A DNA stretch of 39,942 bases from Ruminococcus sp. Zagget11 (GCA_001941135.1 MSHL01000047.1:1-39942), one strand, 5' to 3'; numbered from the stretch's first letter, positions 1-8,653 are shown. Numbers and translations: made by a program. Notes: generated by a model not told the origin, from the sequence alone.

Positions 1-67
1 CTTCACAAAAGGGGAGCACTTCAATTTGCAGCAGCGCCCTATTTTTTTAGTTTAATTGTAATGAGTG

Positions 68-1069
68 TCAGTCGATAACAAAGCCGACCTTTTTGTACGC
101 CTTACGCAGAACCTTTGAGGAAATCCGTCTTGCAGCCTCGGCGCCCTTTGTGTAGCATTCCTTGATATAAGCCTTGTCGGACATATACTCGGCAAATTTT
201 GTCCTTACAGGTTCAAGGTGATCCGCAACGGCTTCACCGACAGCGACCTTGAAATCGCCGTAGCCCTTACCGTCAAATTCCCTTTCAATTTCATCGAAGC
301 TCTTGCCGGTAACAACGGAGTAAATGGTCATAAGGTTGTTGATTCCGTCCTTGCCCTGTGCATAACGTACCTTTGCCTCGGAATCGGTAACAGCCTTTTT
401 GAACTTGCGGACAATAGTATCCTTGTCGTCGAGAATGTAAATACAGCCATTCTGATTTTCATCGGACTTGGACATCTTCTTGGTGGGATCTGCAAGGGAC
501 ATTACCCTTGCGCCTACATCGGGGATATAGGGTTCGGGAATTTTGAAGGTTTCACTGTACTTTTGGTTGAACCTTTGAGCAACGTTTCTTGCCAGCTCCA
601 AATGCTGCTTCTGATCCGCGCCTATGGGAACGAGATCGGCGTTGTAAAGGAGAATATCTCCTGCCATAAGCACGGGATATGTAAACAGTCCCGCATTGAT
701 ATCATCAGGGTGCTTTTCCGATTTAGCCTTAAACTGCGTCATTCTGGAAAGCTCTCCGAACTGTGTGGAGCAGGAAAGAATCCAGTTAGCCTCGGCATGG
801 TTAGTGTTATGACTTTGTATAAAGGCTATGGATTTATTGGGATCAACTCCGCACGCCATAATAAGGGCATAAGCCTCGATGGTATGCTGTCTTAGCTTTG
901 CAGGCTCCTGCTTTACGGTAATAGCGTGCATATCAACGATAGAGTATATGCAGTTATACTCCTCCTGAAGCTTTGCCCAGTTGGAAATAGCCCCTATATA
1001 GTTACCCAAGGTGAAAGTACCCGTGGGCTGTATTCCGCTGAAAATAATTTTTTTCTCTGTATTTTCCAT
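68..1069 (-). CDS. trpS: Tryptophanyl-tRNA synthetase
   Basis: Class I aminoacyl-tRNA synthetase that charges tRNA-Trp with tryptophan using ATP in the cytoplasm. The 333-residue length is typical for bacterial TrpRS. The N-terminus carries the HIGH-equivalent signature (SGIQPTGTFTLGNYIGA, about residues 11-27), and the KMSKS loop is seen as KKMSKSDEN in the second half. The segment GDILLYNADLVPIGADQKQH is the usual substrate-binding region. The ATG follows a GGAGG ribosome binding site at about 1077-1081. It lies 18 bases downstream of the aminotransferase gene on the same strand, so the two are probably cotranscribed. No T-box leader is visible. Identity is secure. Confidence 0.97.
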   Translation of the reverse strand: MENTEKKIIFSGIQPTGTFTLGNYIGAISNWAKLQEEYNCIYSIVDMHAITVKQEPAKLRQHTIEAYALIMACGVDPNKSIAFIQSHNTNHAEANWILSCSTQFGELSRMTQFKAKSEKHPDDINAGLFTYPVLMAGDILLYNADLVPIGADQKQHLELARNVAQRFNQKYSETFKIPEPYIPDVGARVMSLADPTKKMSKSDENQNGCIYILDDKDTIVRKFKKAVTDSEAKVRYAQGKDGINNLMTIYSVVTGKSFDEIEREFDGKGYGDFKVAVGEAVADHLEPVRTKFAEYMSDKAYIKECYTKGAEAARRISSKVLRKAYKKVGFVID

Positions 1070-1087
1070 ATAAAACCTCCTGAAATC

Positions 1088-2281
1088 CTATTCCCCGAAC
1101 ATTTCCTTGGAGATACGTCCGAGAATTGCGCAGCCCTCACGAATTTGATCATCGGTAGGTGTGGAGAAATTCATGCGGAAGCATCTTGTGGGCAGAGTGT
1201 CATCGGTCATAAACGCATTTCCGGGAACAACGGCTACCTTTTCGGCGATAGCCCTATTGCAGAATTCAAGCACATCTGCACCCTCGGGAACGGTTGCCCA
1301 GATAAATAAACCGCCCTGTGGCTTTGTAAAGGTTACCTTTGAGGAAAATTCCTTTTCTATGCAGTCCGCCATAAGCTGATATTTTTGCCTGTAAATTGCT
1401 CTAAGCCTTGTAAGGTGTGCATCCATATCACATTCTGTGAGGAAGCGTGCGCATATCATCTGTGAAAGCATGGTGGTATGAACGTCCGATGCCTGCTTGC
1501 AGGCTACCATTTTCGCAGTGATTTCGGGAGCGGTGGAGGTAAAGCCTACACGCAGACCCGGTGCGACTATCTTTGAAAAGCTGGAGCAGTATATAACCCG
1601 TCCGTCCGTGTCCATAGATTTAATAGTGGGAATATCCTCGCCGTCAAAGCGCAGATCACCGTAAGGATTATCCTCGATAATAAGCACATTGTACCTTTGT
1701 GCCAGCTCATAAACCTTTTTGCGGCGTTCAAGGGACATACATTTTCCGGTAGGATTGTGGAAATTGGGGATAAGGTACATCAGCTTGACATTCCTGTTTT
1801 CCTCAAGGGTCTTTTCCAGAATATCTGCGCGAATACCCTCCTCATCAAGCTCAATCCCTACAAGCTTGGCATTGTAGGACTTAGCCGAATTAAGACTTCC
1901 CACAAAGCTTGGGCTTTCGCAGACAGCAATATCGCCCTCATTGAGGAAGATTTTGCAGGCAAGCTCCACAGACTGCTGTCCGCCGGTTGTAATGACAATA
2001 TCGTCCTTTTCGGGGACATAGTTGTGCTGTGTCTGCATACGCTTTTTTACTGCCTCGCGGAGAGGGGGATAGCCCTCGGTAATGCTGTACTGCAGGGCGG
2101 TAATCGGTTCATTGTCCATTATATCGCAGAGAAAGCGCTTTATATCCTCAACGGGGAAAGCGTTAGGCGCAGGACTTCCCGCCGCAAAGGATATTACGGA
2201 GGGGTCGTTGGTGACCTTGAGTATTTCTCTGATAGCCGAGGCTTTCAGATTTGAAAGCTTATCGGAAAAAATGTATTCCAT
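1088..2281 (-). CDS. PLP-dependent aminotransferase, class I/II (LysN/MocR-like)
   Basis: Fold type I aminotransferase of about 397 residues, resembling the 2-aminoadipate/aromatic aminotransferase (LysN/ARO8) group and the catalytic half of MocR regulators, without a GntR DNA-binding domain. Visible marks are the cofactor-site segment TTGGQQSVEL, the NPTG-type segment IPNFHNPTGKCMS, the DNPYGDL motif and the Schiff-base lysine in SSFSKIVAPGLRVGF. A TTG at 2290 would add three residues, but the ATG at 2281 is better placed behind AAGGAAG. It is first in an apparent two-gene unit with trpS. The substrate cannot be read from sequence; aromatic or branched-chain amino acids are plausible. Confidence 0.88.
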   Translation of the reverse strand: MEYIFSDKLSNLKASAIREILKVTNDPSVISFAAGSPAPNAFPVEDIKRFLCDIMDNEPITALQYSITEGYPPLREAVKKRMQTQHNYVPEKDDIVITTGGQQSVELACKIFLNEGDIAVCESPSFVGSLNSAKSYNAKLVGIELDEEGIRADILEKTLEENRNVKLMYLIPNFHNPTGKCMSLERRKKVYELAQRYNVLIIEDNPYGDLRFDGEDIPTIKSMDTDGRVIYCSSFSKIVAPGLRVGFTSTAPEITAKMVACKQASDVHTTMLSQMICARFLTECDMDAHLTRLRAIYRQKYQLMADCIEKEFSSKVTFTKPQGGLFIWATVPEGADVLEFCNRAIAEKVAVVPGNAFMTDDTLPTRCFRMNFSTPTDDQIREGCAILGRISKEMFGE

Positions 2282-2320
2282 CAGGAACAACTTCCTTTCA
2301 TAATTGATTTGACTACACCT

Positions 2321-2349
2321 ATTATATCACATAGTTTTAAAAATTGCAA
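2321..2349 (-). promoter_or_regulatory. Sigma-A promoter for the aminotransferase-trpS unit
   Basis: Reading the minus strand, TTGCAA (2344-2349), a 17-base spacer and TATAAT (2321-2326) preceded by TGA form an extended -10 promoter about 40 bases upstream of the ATG. Confidence 0.7.
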
Positions 2350-2369
2350 CATATAAATTTACAGGGACG

Positions 2370-4052
2370 GTGGTTTCATTGAAAAAGCAAGGATTTCTTT
2401 ACGGCAGTGTTATTCTTATGGTGTCGGCATTTGTCACAAAGGTAATAGGCGCAATGTTCAAGCTGCCCTTGGCAAATATGCTGGGCGGTACGGGAATGGG
2501 CTATTTTTCCTCGGCTTACAGCTTGTTTATGACTGTTTATGCCGTTTCCGTTACGGGACTTCCCGCGGCGGTGGCAAAGGCTACGGCGGAGGCTTGCAGG
2601 GACGGGGAAAATCCCGAAACAGTGGATTGCATAAGGGATACCGCACTGAAAATGTTCGGTATTGTGGGGGCGGCGGCGTCACTGGCGGTTGCTCTGGGCG
2701 CATATCCCTTTTGCAGGTATGTAACAGGGGATATGGCGGCGCTTCCTGCGGTTATAGCTATATCGCCCTGTATATTTGCAAGCTGTCTTGCATCGGTTTA
2801 CAAGGGCAGCTTTGAGGGCAGGAGAAATATGTACCCTACTGCAATTTCCCAAGTGATAGAGGCAGTAGTAAAGCTCTGCGTGGGGCTGATTTTATGCGGG
2901 GGAGTAATGAAGCTTGCCGAGGATAATCCCTCGCTTTTTATGAGAATATTCCGCTGCAAAAGGGAAAACATAGAAAAAAACGCTATGGTATACGGTGCGG
3001 CGGCATCGGTGGCGGGAGTGACATTATCATCCTTTGCGGGACTTTTGTACATGATTTGTCAGAAAAGGCTTGACAAGGGGGAAAAAAGGGTTTATAATAA
3101 AGAACGCCGCTTAACCTGTGAAAGACGGCGAATTGCCGTTGATATGGCGAAAATCGCTGTTCCCGCGGCATTGGGCGCACTTGTTACCAATCTCACCTCG
3201 GTGATTGACCTTGCAACATTGATGCGTTCTTTGAAGAGGCTTTGCGAAAGTGATCCCCAGGTGTTTTCGTTTCTTACGGATGCGGGAATTGCCCTTGAGG
3301 AACAGCCTAATTTTATATACGGCAGCTTTGCGGGGCTTGCGGTGACGGTATTTAATCTTGTGCCTGCCGTGACGAATATGCTTGGAAAGGGAATGCTTCC
3401 CCTCGCTGCTGCGGCAAATGCCCGCGGTGATCGTAAAAAGCTGGGTGAATGTGCCTTTACGGTGCTGTTTTCCGCCGCGCTGATAAGTGTTCCCGCAGGC
3501 GGAGGGCTTTGCGTTATGGCAAAGCAGGTGCTGGAGCTGCTTTTTTCGGGAAATTCCCTTGAAATTCAGGTGAGCGCGCGGCCACTTGCGGTGCTTGCGT
3601 TGGCGCTTCCGTTTTTATGTATATCCTCGGCGGCTTTTGCACTGTTTACAGCAGTGGGCAGAGCGGACATTCCTGTTAAGCTGATGACGTTGGGAACGGT
3701 TGTAAAGCTGATAGGCAATATAATTCTTACGGCTGTTCCGCAGCTGAATGTTATCGGCGCGGCAATATTCACACTCCTGTGCTATGCGGTGATATGTACG
3801 GCGGCAGTGCTAAGGCTGAGGGATATATGCGGCTTTGATTTTATCGATCTGCTGCCTAAGCTTGTGGGGATAACAGCGGGTACGATTTTGTGCTGTGAGG
3901 GCGCTGTTATTGCCGAAAGGCTCTTATGGGGAGCGGCGGATAACAGGGTGATTACCGTGATTTCCTGCGCTTTCGGGGCGTTCTTGTATATACTTGGCAC
4001 AAAAATTTCCAGCGTAATTACGAGAAATACCGTCAAAATGCTGATTTCGTAA
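2370..4052 (+). CDS. SpoVB/YabM-like polysaccharide (lipid) flippase
   Basis: Polytopic protein of the MATE/MurJ/SpoVB (MOP) flippase superfamily, thought to move lipid-linked glycan precursors across the membrane. SpoVB acts in spore cortex synthesis in Bacillus. The N-terminus (FLYGSVILMVSAFVTKVIGAMFKLPLANMLGGTGMGYFSSAY) is characteristic of SpoVB-type proteins, followed by about 14 hydrophobic segments over 560 residues. The reading frame can start at GTG 2370, but TTG at 2379 has a better-spaced GGTGG upstream. It lies upstream of mazG and rqcP, matching the Bacillus order yabM-yabN-yabO. Whether it serves sporulation or vegetative wall synthesis cannot be decided from sequence. Confidence 0.88.
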   Translation: MVSLKKQGFLYGSVILMVSAFVTKVIGAMFKLPLANMLGGTGMGYFSSAYSLFMTVYAVSVTGLPAAVAKATAEACRDGENPETVDCIRDTALKMFGIVGAAASLAVALGAYPFCRYVTGDMAALPAVIAISPCIFASCLASVYKGSFEGRRNMYPTAISQVIEAVVKLCVGLILCGGVMKLAEDNPSLFMRIFRCKRENIEKNAMVYGAAASVAGVTLSSFAGLLYMICQKRLDKGEKRVYNKERRLTCERRRIAVDMAKIAVPAALGALVTNLTSVIDLATLMRSLKRLCESDPQVFSFLTDAGIALEEQPNFIYGSFAGLAVTVFNLVPAVTNMLGKGMLPLAAAANARGDRKKLGECAFTVLFSAALISVPAGGGLCVMAKQVLELLFSGNSLEIQVSARPLAVLALALPFLCISSAAFALFTAVGRADIPVKLMTLGTVVKLIGNIILTAVPQLNVIGAAIFTLLCYAVICTAAVLRLRDICGFDFIDLLPKLVGITAGTILCCEGAVIAERLLWGAADNRVITVISCAFGAFLYILGTKISSVITRNTVKMLIS

Positions 4053-4070
4053 AAAAAACCGCTAAACCCC

Positions 4071-4099
4071 TTGAAATATCGGTGAATATCGGTTATCAT
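4071..4099 (+). promoter_or_regulatory. Candidate promoter for mazG-hup-rqcP
   Basis: TTGAAA (4071-4076), a 17-base spacer and TATCAT (4094-4099) lie in the 130-base gap between the flippase gene and mazG. The spacer carries two near-tandem copies of AATATCGGT. No convincing terminator for the upstream gene was seen in this gap. Confidence 0.45.
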
Positions 4100-4182
4100 A
4101 TATTATAGCGTATTTTTTGCCGCTGCTGTTGTCAAGTGCGGCGGATAATGGTCTTTGACCGGTGTTGGGATGTTGATTTTTT

Positions 4183-4977
4183 ATGTACTCAGGCTTTGAG
4201 TTTAAGGATAGATATGATATTGAGGATCTGCTGGAGATTATGCGGATACTCCGTTCGGAGGACGGCTGCCCTTGGGATAGGGAGCAGGATCATAAATCCA
4301 TACGCAAGGACTTCCTTGAAGAGGTTTATGAGGTGTGCGAGGCTATTGACAGAGAGGACAGCGCACTTCTCCGCGAGGAGCTTGGAGATGTTCTTCTGCA
4401 GGTGGTTTTTCATGCAAGAATTGAGGAGGAAAAGGGTAATTTCACCTTTGCCGATTCGGTAAATGATATTTGCTGTAAGCTGATTGTCCGTCACCCTCAT
4501 GTTTTCGGAGATGTTCAAGCCGATAACACTGATGAGGTGCTGAAAAACTGGAATGATATCAAGCAAAAGACCAAGGGTCAGGAAACCTATACACAGACCC
4601 TTGAAAGCGTTTGTACCGCACTTCCATCACTTATGAGGGCGCAGAAGCTGTCGCAAAGAGCGGCAAGAGCGGGCTACGGAGAATCCTCCGAGGAGGCGGC
4701 TGAAAAAGCCCTTGAGGAAAGCTGTCGAAGATGCATCGCTGATAAAAGCGACGAGTCCTTGGGCGATATGCTGTTTGCGGCGGCGGAGCTTGCAAGGCTG
4801 AGAGGCCGGGATGCGGAGGAGCTGCTGGCACAGGCAGGGGAGAGGTATACGGAACACTTTTCCACTGTCGAGGATTTAATACGCTGTGAAGGGAAGGATA
4901 TGCGTTCCCTTAACATAGATGAGCTTAATGCTTATAAGCAGAGGGCAAAAATAAATGAATTGCGGGATCACCGCTAA
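4183..4977 (+). CDS. mazG: Nucleoside triphosphate pyrophosphohydrolase MazG
   Basis: All-alpha NTP pyrophosphatase that hydrolyses (d)NTPs, including non-canonical ones, to the monophosphate plus pyrophosphate. The 264-residue protein shows the typical start CPWDREQDHKSIRKDFLEEVYEVCEAI (residues 29-55), including the acidic metal-binding helices EEVYE and EELGD (65-69), then HPHVFGD and a second, more diverged MazG-like half. It lacks the N-terminal methylase domain present in Bacillus YabN. The ATG at 4183 is the only usable start because a stop lies three codons upstream; the Shine-Dalgarno sequence is weak (GGGA about 12 bases away). It is followed closely by the HU gene and rqcP. Confidence 0.94.
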   Translation: MYSGFEFKDRYDIEDLLEIMRILRSEDGCPWDREQDHKSIRKDFLEEVYEVCEAIDREDSALLREELGDVLLQVVFHARIEEEKGNFTFADSVNDICCKLIVRHPHVFGDVQADNTDEVLKNWNDIKQKTKGQETYTQTLESVCTALPSLMRAQKLSQRAARAGYGESSEEAAEKALEESCRRCIADKSDESLGDMLFAAAELARLRGRDAEELLAQAGERYTEHFSTVEDLIRCEGKDMRSLNIDELNAYKQRAKINELRDHR

Positions 4978-4998
4978 AAATTTTTGGAGGTAACTGAA

Positions 4999-5277
4999 AT
5001 GACAAAGGCAGAACTTATCAATTCAATTGCAGAGAAGGCTGATTTTTCCAAGAAGGATGCCGAGAAGGCTCTTAACGCAGTAACAGGTGCAATCACCGAT
5101 GCGCTTGCAAGCGGCGAAAAGGTACAGATCGTAGGATTTGGTACATTTGCTGTCAAGGACGTTAAGGAGAGAGAGGCTATCAATCCCCGTACAAAGGAAA
5201 AGATTACAGTTCCCGCAAGAAAGGCACCCGGTTTCAAGGCAGGCAAGGGTCTTAAGGACGCTGTTGACGTAAAGTAA
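4999..5277 (+). CDS. hup: HU-family DNA-binding protein
   Basis: Small histone-like dimeric protein (92 residues from ATG 4999) that bends and compacts DNA. It shows the whole HU fold: N-terminal helices MTKAELINSIAEKADFSKKDAEKAL, the dimer core VQIVGFGTFAVKD, and the beta-arm with the conserved RxGxNPxT-type segment (EREAINPRTKEKITVPARKAPGFKAGKGLKDAV). An in-frame TTG lies 15 bases upstream, but the ATG has GGAGG at 4986-4990 with ideal spacing. It sits between mazG and rqcP and is followed by a strong terminator, so it is probably expressed with mazG or more highly. Confidence 0.96.
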   Translation: MTKAELINSIAEKADFSKKDAEKALNAVTGAITDALASGEKVQIVGFGTFAVKDVKEREAINPRTKEKITVPARKAPGFKAGKGLKDAVDVK

Positions 5278-5306
5278 TTACAGTCGATTAATATATCGAT
5301 TTCGGC

Positions 5307-5341
5307 AAAGCCGATACATTGGGTGTATCGGCTTTAGTTTT
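5307..5341 (+). terminator. Intrinsic terminator after the HU gene
   Basis: A perfect 11-bp stem AAAGCCGATAC / GTATCGGCTTT (5307-5317 and 5325-5335) with a seven-base loop is followed by AGTTTTTT. It ends just before the rqcP ribosome binding site, so rqcP may depend on readthrough. Confidence 0.8.
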
Positions 5342-5354
5342 TGGAGGTAAGCCC

Positions 5355-5600
5355 ATGAGATTGGACAAATACCTAAAGGCGACAAGGCTCATTAAGCGCA
5401 GGACAGTTGCCAATGAGGCGTGTGACGTCGGTAAGGTGACCGTCAACGGCAAAGAAGCGAGAGCTTCCTATGAAGTCAAGGTCGGCGACATCATCGAGAT
5501 ATCTATGGGCAGCCGTCCGCTGAAGGTCAAGGTTCTGAACGTTTCGGAATATGCCACAAAGGATAACGCATCGGATAATTACTCGGTGATTGAGGACTGA
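5355..5600 (+). CDS. rqcP: S4-domain RNA-binding protein RqcP (YabO)
   Basis: An 81-residue protein made almost entirely of an S4 RNA-binding fold (MRLDKYLKATRLIKRRTVANEACDVGKVTVNGKEA, then KVGDIIEI). This is the Hsp15/YabO family; in Bacillus, RqcP works with RqcH in adding alanine tails to peptides on stalled 50S subunits. The ATG at 5355 follows GGAGG at 5343-5347, only a few bases after the HU terminator. The order spoVB-like, mazG, HU, rqcP agrees with the Bacillus yabM-yabN-yabO block, but yabP, yabQ and divIC do not follow; a 435-base gap does. Confidence 0.9.
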   Translation: MRLDKYLKATRLIKRRTVANEACDVGKVTVNGKEARASYEVKVGDIIEISMGSRPLKVKVLNVSEYATKDNASDNYSVIED

Positions 5601-5794
5601 TTGAGGGGGAGATTTCACCCATACCACAGAAACCTTAAACATGTATTGAAGTCTGATAAAATCATGTTAAATTGATTTACAGACGGGTAAAATTATTCTC
5701 GAAATTACAGAGTCTTATATGGCTTTTGTAAATCATTTTGCATAAAAAATATACGGCGTTAGTCGGTTTTTGGTTATTGTGCAAAAGAGCAAGT

Positions 5795-5808
5795 GAAACA
5801 ATTGTTTC
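5795..5808. promoter_or_regulatory. 14-bp perfect palindrome upstream of lacI-type gene
   Basis: GAAACAATTGTTTC is its own reverse complement. It lies about 100 bases upstream of the candidate promoter of the LacI-family gene and has the size of a LacI-family operator, although the central dinucleotide is AT rather than the usual CG. Confidence 0.4.
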
Positions 5809-5900
5809 GGAATTGTTAAATTTAGTTGTGGTTATGCACAAAATGATATATAGTAAATTATGTAAAACGACTATTTTCAGTCGAGTTTATATAAAAACCA

Positions 5901-5956
5901 TTGACTTTTGCTAAAAAGAGTTGTATATTTATACACGAGGAACGAAAACGTTTAAA
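5901..5956 (+). promoter_or_regulatory. Promoter with downstream LacI-type operator
   Basis: TTGACT (5901-5906), 17 bases and TATATT (5924-5929) form a good sigma-A promoter. The palindromic core AAACGTTT with central CG (5946-5953) falls about ten bases after the predicted start of transcription, a position suited to repression. The remaining gap 5601-5900 holds an AT-rich stretch, a small hairpin (CGACT / AGTCG, 5868-5883) and the palindrome at 5795; no gene was seen there. Confidence 0.6.
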
Positions 5957-6035
5957 GACGGGCAAGTCATGCGTATACGGCGCTTTTGTGCCGAGAGTTC
6001 CTTGTGTATCTTTGTGTTTAGGATCGGAGCTTCAG

Positions 6036-7055
6036 ATGGTATCAATTAAGAATATTGCTGCGGAATGCGGCGTTTCAATCGCCACGGTCAGCAAGGCTCT
6101 GAACGACCACAAGGACGTCAGCGAAGCAACGAAAGCACTTGTTTGCGAAGCAGCCGAACGGATGGGGTATTTCCCTAATTCGCAGGCGAGAGCTTTAAAG
6201 ACTAACCGTACATATAACCTCGGTGTCCTCTTTCAGGAAAGAGGAGGAAGCGGTCTTACACAGCAGTATTTCGCATCCGTTCTCAACAGCTTTAAAAAGC
6301 AGGCGGAGAGCGACGGATATGATGTTACATTCATCAGCAGCGGAAATGTGGGAAACCGCAGAATGTCCTATTATGAGCATTGTATGTATCGGAATGTTGA
6401 CGGCGTAGCGATTGTTTGCGTGGACGATTATCTTGACAAGGGCGTTGAGGAGCTTTTAAGCAGCGACATTCCCGTTGTCACGATAGATTACGTTGTCGCG
6501 GACAGGTTGGCTGTTGTGTCGGATAACGAAAAGGGAATCCGACAGCTGGTTGAATATATAGCCAGCAAAGGACACAGAAAAATTGCATATATTTACGGCG
6601 ACACCTCGGATGTTACTTCTGTAAGGCTTAATGCTTTCAGGAAAACACTTGGTCACCTGAATATAGAGGTCAGAGACGGTTACCTTTTGCAGGGACGCTA
6701 TCATGATGCCCAAAGTACCGGGCTTCTCGTTAAAAGGCTCATGTCTTGCAGCGACAGGCCAACTTGTATTCTTCTCCCGGACGATTTTGCAGCACTCGGA
6801 GCTATGAATACATTGGAGGAGCAGGGATTGTCCGTTCCGGAGGACGTTTCCTTAGCGGGTTACGATGGGATCGTGCTTTCACAGGTTCTCCGCCCAAGGC
6901 TCACTACTGTCGGACAGGATACCGACAGGCTGGGCGAGGAGGCGGCAAAACGGCTTATCGCACTGATCAGGAAAGAAATTTCCAACAAGGAGCAGCCGCT
7001 TATAATCGGCGGGATGCTGCTTGAAGGAGCGTCGGTTAAGAGTATTGACCGATGA
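6036..7055 (+). CDS. LacI-family transcriptional regulator
   Basis: A 339-residue repressor with an N-terminal LacI helix-turn-helix (residues 4-25, IKNIAAECGVSIATVSKALND), the hinge segment YFPNSQARALKTNRTYNLGVLF, and a periplasmic-binding-protein-like effector domain to the C-terminus (DGVAIVC, GHRKIAYIYG, ILLPDDFAALGAMNTLEEQGLSVPEDVSLAGYDG). An open frame extends 45 codons further upstream, but ATG 6036 has GGAG at the right distance and begins the conserved HTH. It lies 77 bases upstream of a sugar-binding-protein gene, so local control of the importer and of itself is expected. The effector sugar is unknown. Confidence 0.93.
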   Translation: MVSIKNIAAECGVSIATVSKALNDHKDVSEATKALVCEAAERMGYFPNSQARALKTNRTYNLGVLFQERGGSGLTQQYFASVLNSFKKQAESDGYDVTFISSGNVGNRRMSYYEHCMYRNVDGVAIVCVDDYLDKGVEELLSSDIPVVTIDYVVADRLAVVSDNEKGIRQLVEYIASKGHRKIAYIYGDTSDVTSVRLNAFRKTLGHLNIEVRDGYLLQGRYHDAQSTGLLVKRLMSCSDRPTCILLPDDFAALGAMNTLEEQGLSVPEDVSLAGYDGIVLSQVLRPRLTTVGQDTDRLGEEAAKRLIALIRKEISNKEQPLIIGGMLLEGASVKSIDR

Positions 7056-7132
7056 AGTACCTATGCTAATATATTTCACGCAGACCGATTGGTCAGTGGA
7101 AGTATATTATAACTTTAAGGAGGAAAAACCAA

Positions 7133-8575
7133 ATGAAGAATTTGAAGAAGACCCTTGCCATGATTTCTGCTGTGGCACTTGCTGGTTCTGTTTTCGCAGC
7201 TTGCGGAAGCTCAACTACAACTACTACCGATGATTCCACAACAACCGATGCTGCTGTTGCAGACGATGCTGTTGCAGACGATGCTGTTGCTGATGACGCT
7301 GCTGCTGATGATTCAGCTGAAGCTGCTGCTTCAAGCGACGGAAAGGTTACTATCCTTTGCTGGAACACAGACGACATCATTCCGATGCTTGCTACATTCT
7401 GCGCAAACACCGATCACACCGAGGATGAATTCAATGTTGTAAGCTTTGGCTGCGGCGGTTCCGAGGCAAGCGAAAACTATGACAACTACCTTGCTGACGC
7501 TTCCAATGACGCTGATATTATGTTCGTTGAGGCTGACTGGGCTCTTACATATATCAACGATGACAGCGATGCAACCGGTACAAGAGCACTGTCGGATCTT
7601 GGATTCTCTGACAGCGATTTTGATGAAGTTTATGATTACGTTAAGGAAATCGGTACCTCTACCGACGGCGTTCTTAAGGGCGTGTCGTGGCAGGCAGCTG
7701 CAGGTGGCTGGTGCTACAGAACCGATCTTGCTGAAAAGTATCTCGGCGTAACATCTCCCGAAGAGATGCAGGAGCTCGTTTCCGATTGGGATAAGTTTGA
7801 AGAGACTGCACAGAAGGTTAGCGAAGCTTCCAACGGCGAAACAGCTCTCACCTCCACACTTGCAGGTATCTATCAGGTATTCTCCGCTTCTTCCTCTACT
7901 CCTTGGGTACAGGATGGCAAGCTTGTTCTCGGTGATGAGAGATCCGATTATATCTCATTTGCTAAGAACTTCTATGACAACGGCTACGTTGTAAAGGATC
8001 TTCCTCAATGGTCCACTGACTGGTATGCAGTAGGTCAGACCGACAGCACAATGGGTTACTTCGTATCCACATGGGGCTTCGGTGATTCTATCCTTACTCA
8101 GGCTGCAGGCGGCGAAGGCGGAGCTACTTACGGTTCTTGGAACGTTGTAGTTGGTCCTCAGTCATATTACTGGGGCGGCACATGGCTCACAGTTGCTAAC
8201 AGATGCGACAATGACGATCTCGTTAAGGAATTTATCTCCTTCTTCACATCTGATGTTGACGGTGCTGTTGCTTACGCTAATTACCAGGGTGAGTACGTTT
8301 CCAACCAGGCTGCTATGGAGCAGGTTATTCCTACATTTGAGGGACTTGGCGTTCTCGGCGGTCAGAACCACTTTGAGGTTCTCAACGAGGTTGCTGAATC
8401 CATCGACATGGGCGGAAACATCACTGCTTATGATGCAACCATCAAGACTCTGTTCAATGATGCTGTAACTGCTTACTGCCAGGGTACTTATGCAACTGAG
8501 GAAGAGTGCATTGATGCTTGGGTTGACAGTGTTGCTGCTGCACTTCCTGAACTTGATTACTCCAACTTTGACTAA
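7133..8575 (+). CDS. Sugar ABC transporter substrate-binding lipoprotein
   Basis: Extracellular solute-binding protein (480 residues) of the carbohydrate uptake family (MalE/MsmE-like). The signal peptide ends in VFAAC, so Cys24 is the likely lipidated residue. A low-complexity Thr/Asp/Ala linker follows, including tandem AVADD units encoded by 15-base repeats (about 7248-7310). The folded domain starts near KVTILCWN and has the expected hinge segments (DADIMFVEADWALTYI, GVSWQAAAGGWCYRTDL). AAGGAGG lies nine bases before the ATG. Two permease genes follow; no ATPase is nearby, so a shared MsmX-type ATPase encoded elsewhere is likely. Sugar specificity cannot be inferred, and there is no linked glycosidase. 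Confidence 0.92.
   Translation: MKNLKKTLAMISAVALAGSVFAACGSSTTTTTDDSTTTDAAVADDAVADDAVADDAAADDSAEAAASSDGKVTILCWNTDDIIPMLATFCANTDHTEDEFNVVSFGCGGSEASENYDNYLADASNDADIMFVEADWALTYINDDSDATGTRALSDLGFSDSDFDEVYDYVKEIGTSTDGVLKGVSWQAAAGGWCYRTDLAEKYLGVTSPEEMQELVSDWDKFEETAQKVSEASNGETALTSTLAGIYQVFSASSSTPWVQDGKLVLGDERSDYISFAKNFYDNGYVVKDLPQWSTDWYAVGQTDSTMGYFVSTWGFGDSILTQAAGGEGGATYGSWNVVVGPQSYYWGGTWLTVANRCDNDDLVKEFISFFTSDVDGAVAYANYQGEYVSNQAAMEQVIPTFEGLGVLGGQNHFEVLNEVAESIDMGGNITAYDATIKTLFNDAVTAYCQGTYATEEECIDAWVDSVAAALPELDYSNFD
7248..7310 (+). repeat. 15-bp tandem repeat in the binding-protein linker
   Basis: About four copies of a 15-base unit near GATGCTGTTGCAGAC encode AVADD/AAADD repeats in the linker between lipid anchor and binding domain. 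The first copies are almost identical and the last diverge. Confidence 0.7.
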
Positions 8576-8618
8576 TATCACTATATTTTAGTTGATTTTC
8601 AGAAAAGGAGCATTATGG

Positions 8619-8650
8619 TCTATGGGGTAGGTAACTGCCTGCCTCATAGA
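8619..8650 (+). other. Intercistronic stem-loop after the binding-protein gene
   Basis: A 13-bp stem with two G-U pairs (8619-8631 with 8638-8650, six-base loop) lies in the 142-base gap between the binding-protein gene and the first permease gene. It probably stabilises the upstream message or contributes to stepwise expression. Confidence 0.65.
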
Positions 8651-8653
8651 TTA

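Noticed and set aside
1-67. Sequence downstream of trpS
   Set aside because: Contains a T-rich stretch but no convincing hairpin or gene.
218-895. Open frame of 225 codons opposite trpS
   Set aside because: Antisense of a universally conserved gene.
2309-2358. Sigma-E-like element (CATATAAAT, 2350-2358) upstream of the SpoVB-like gene
   Set aside because: The -10-like part is fair but no acceptable -35 lies at 13-15 bases.
7084-7095. GACC-N4-GGTC dyad before the sugar-binding-protein gene as a LacI operator
   Set aside because: Short imperfect dyad with no resemblance to the two stronger candidates upstream of the regulator gene.
7248-7310. Tandem 15-base repeats as a CRISPR-like array
   Set aside because: There are no spacers, and the repeats are in frame within a lipoprotein linker.
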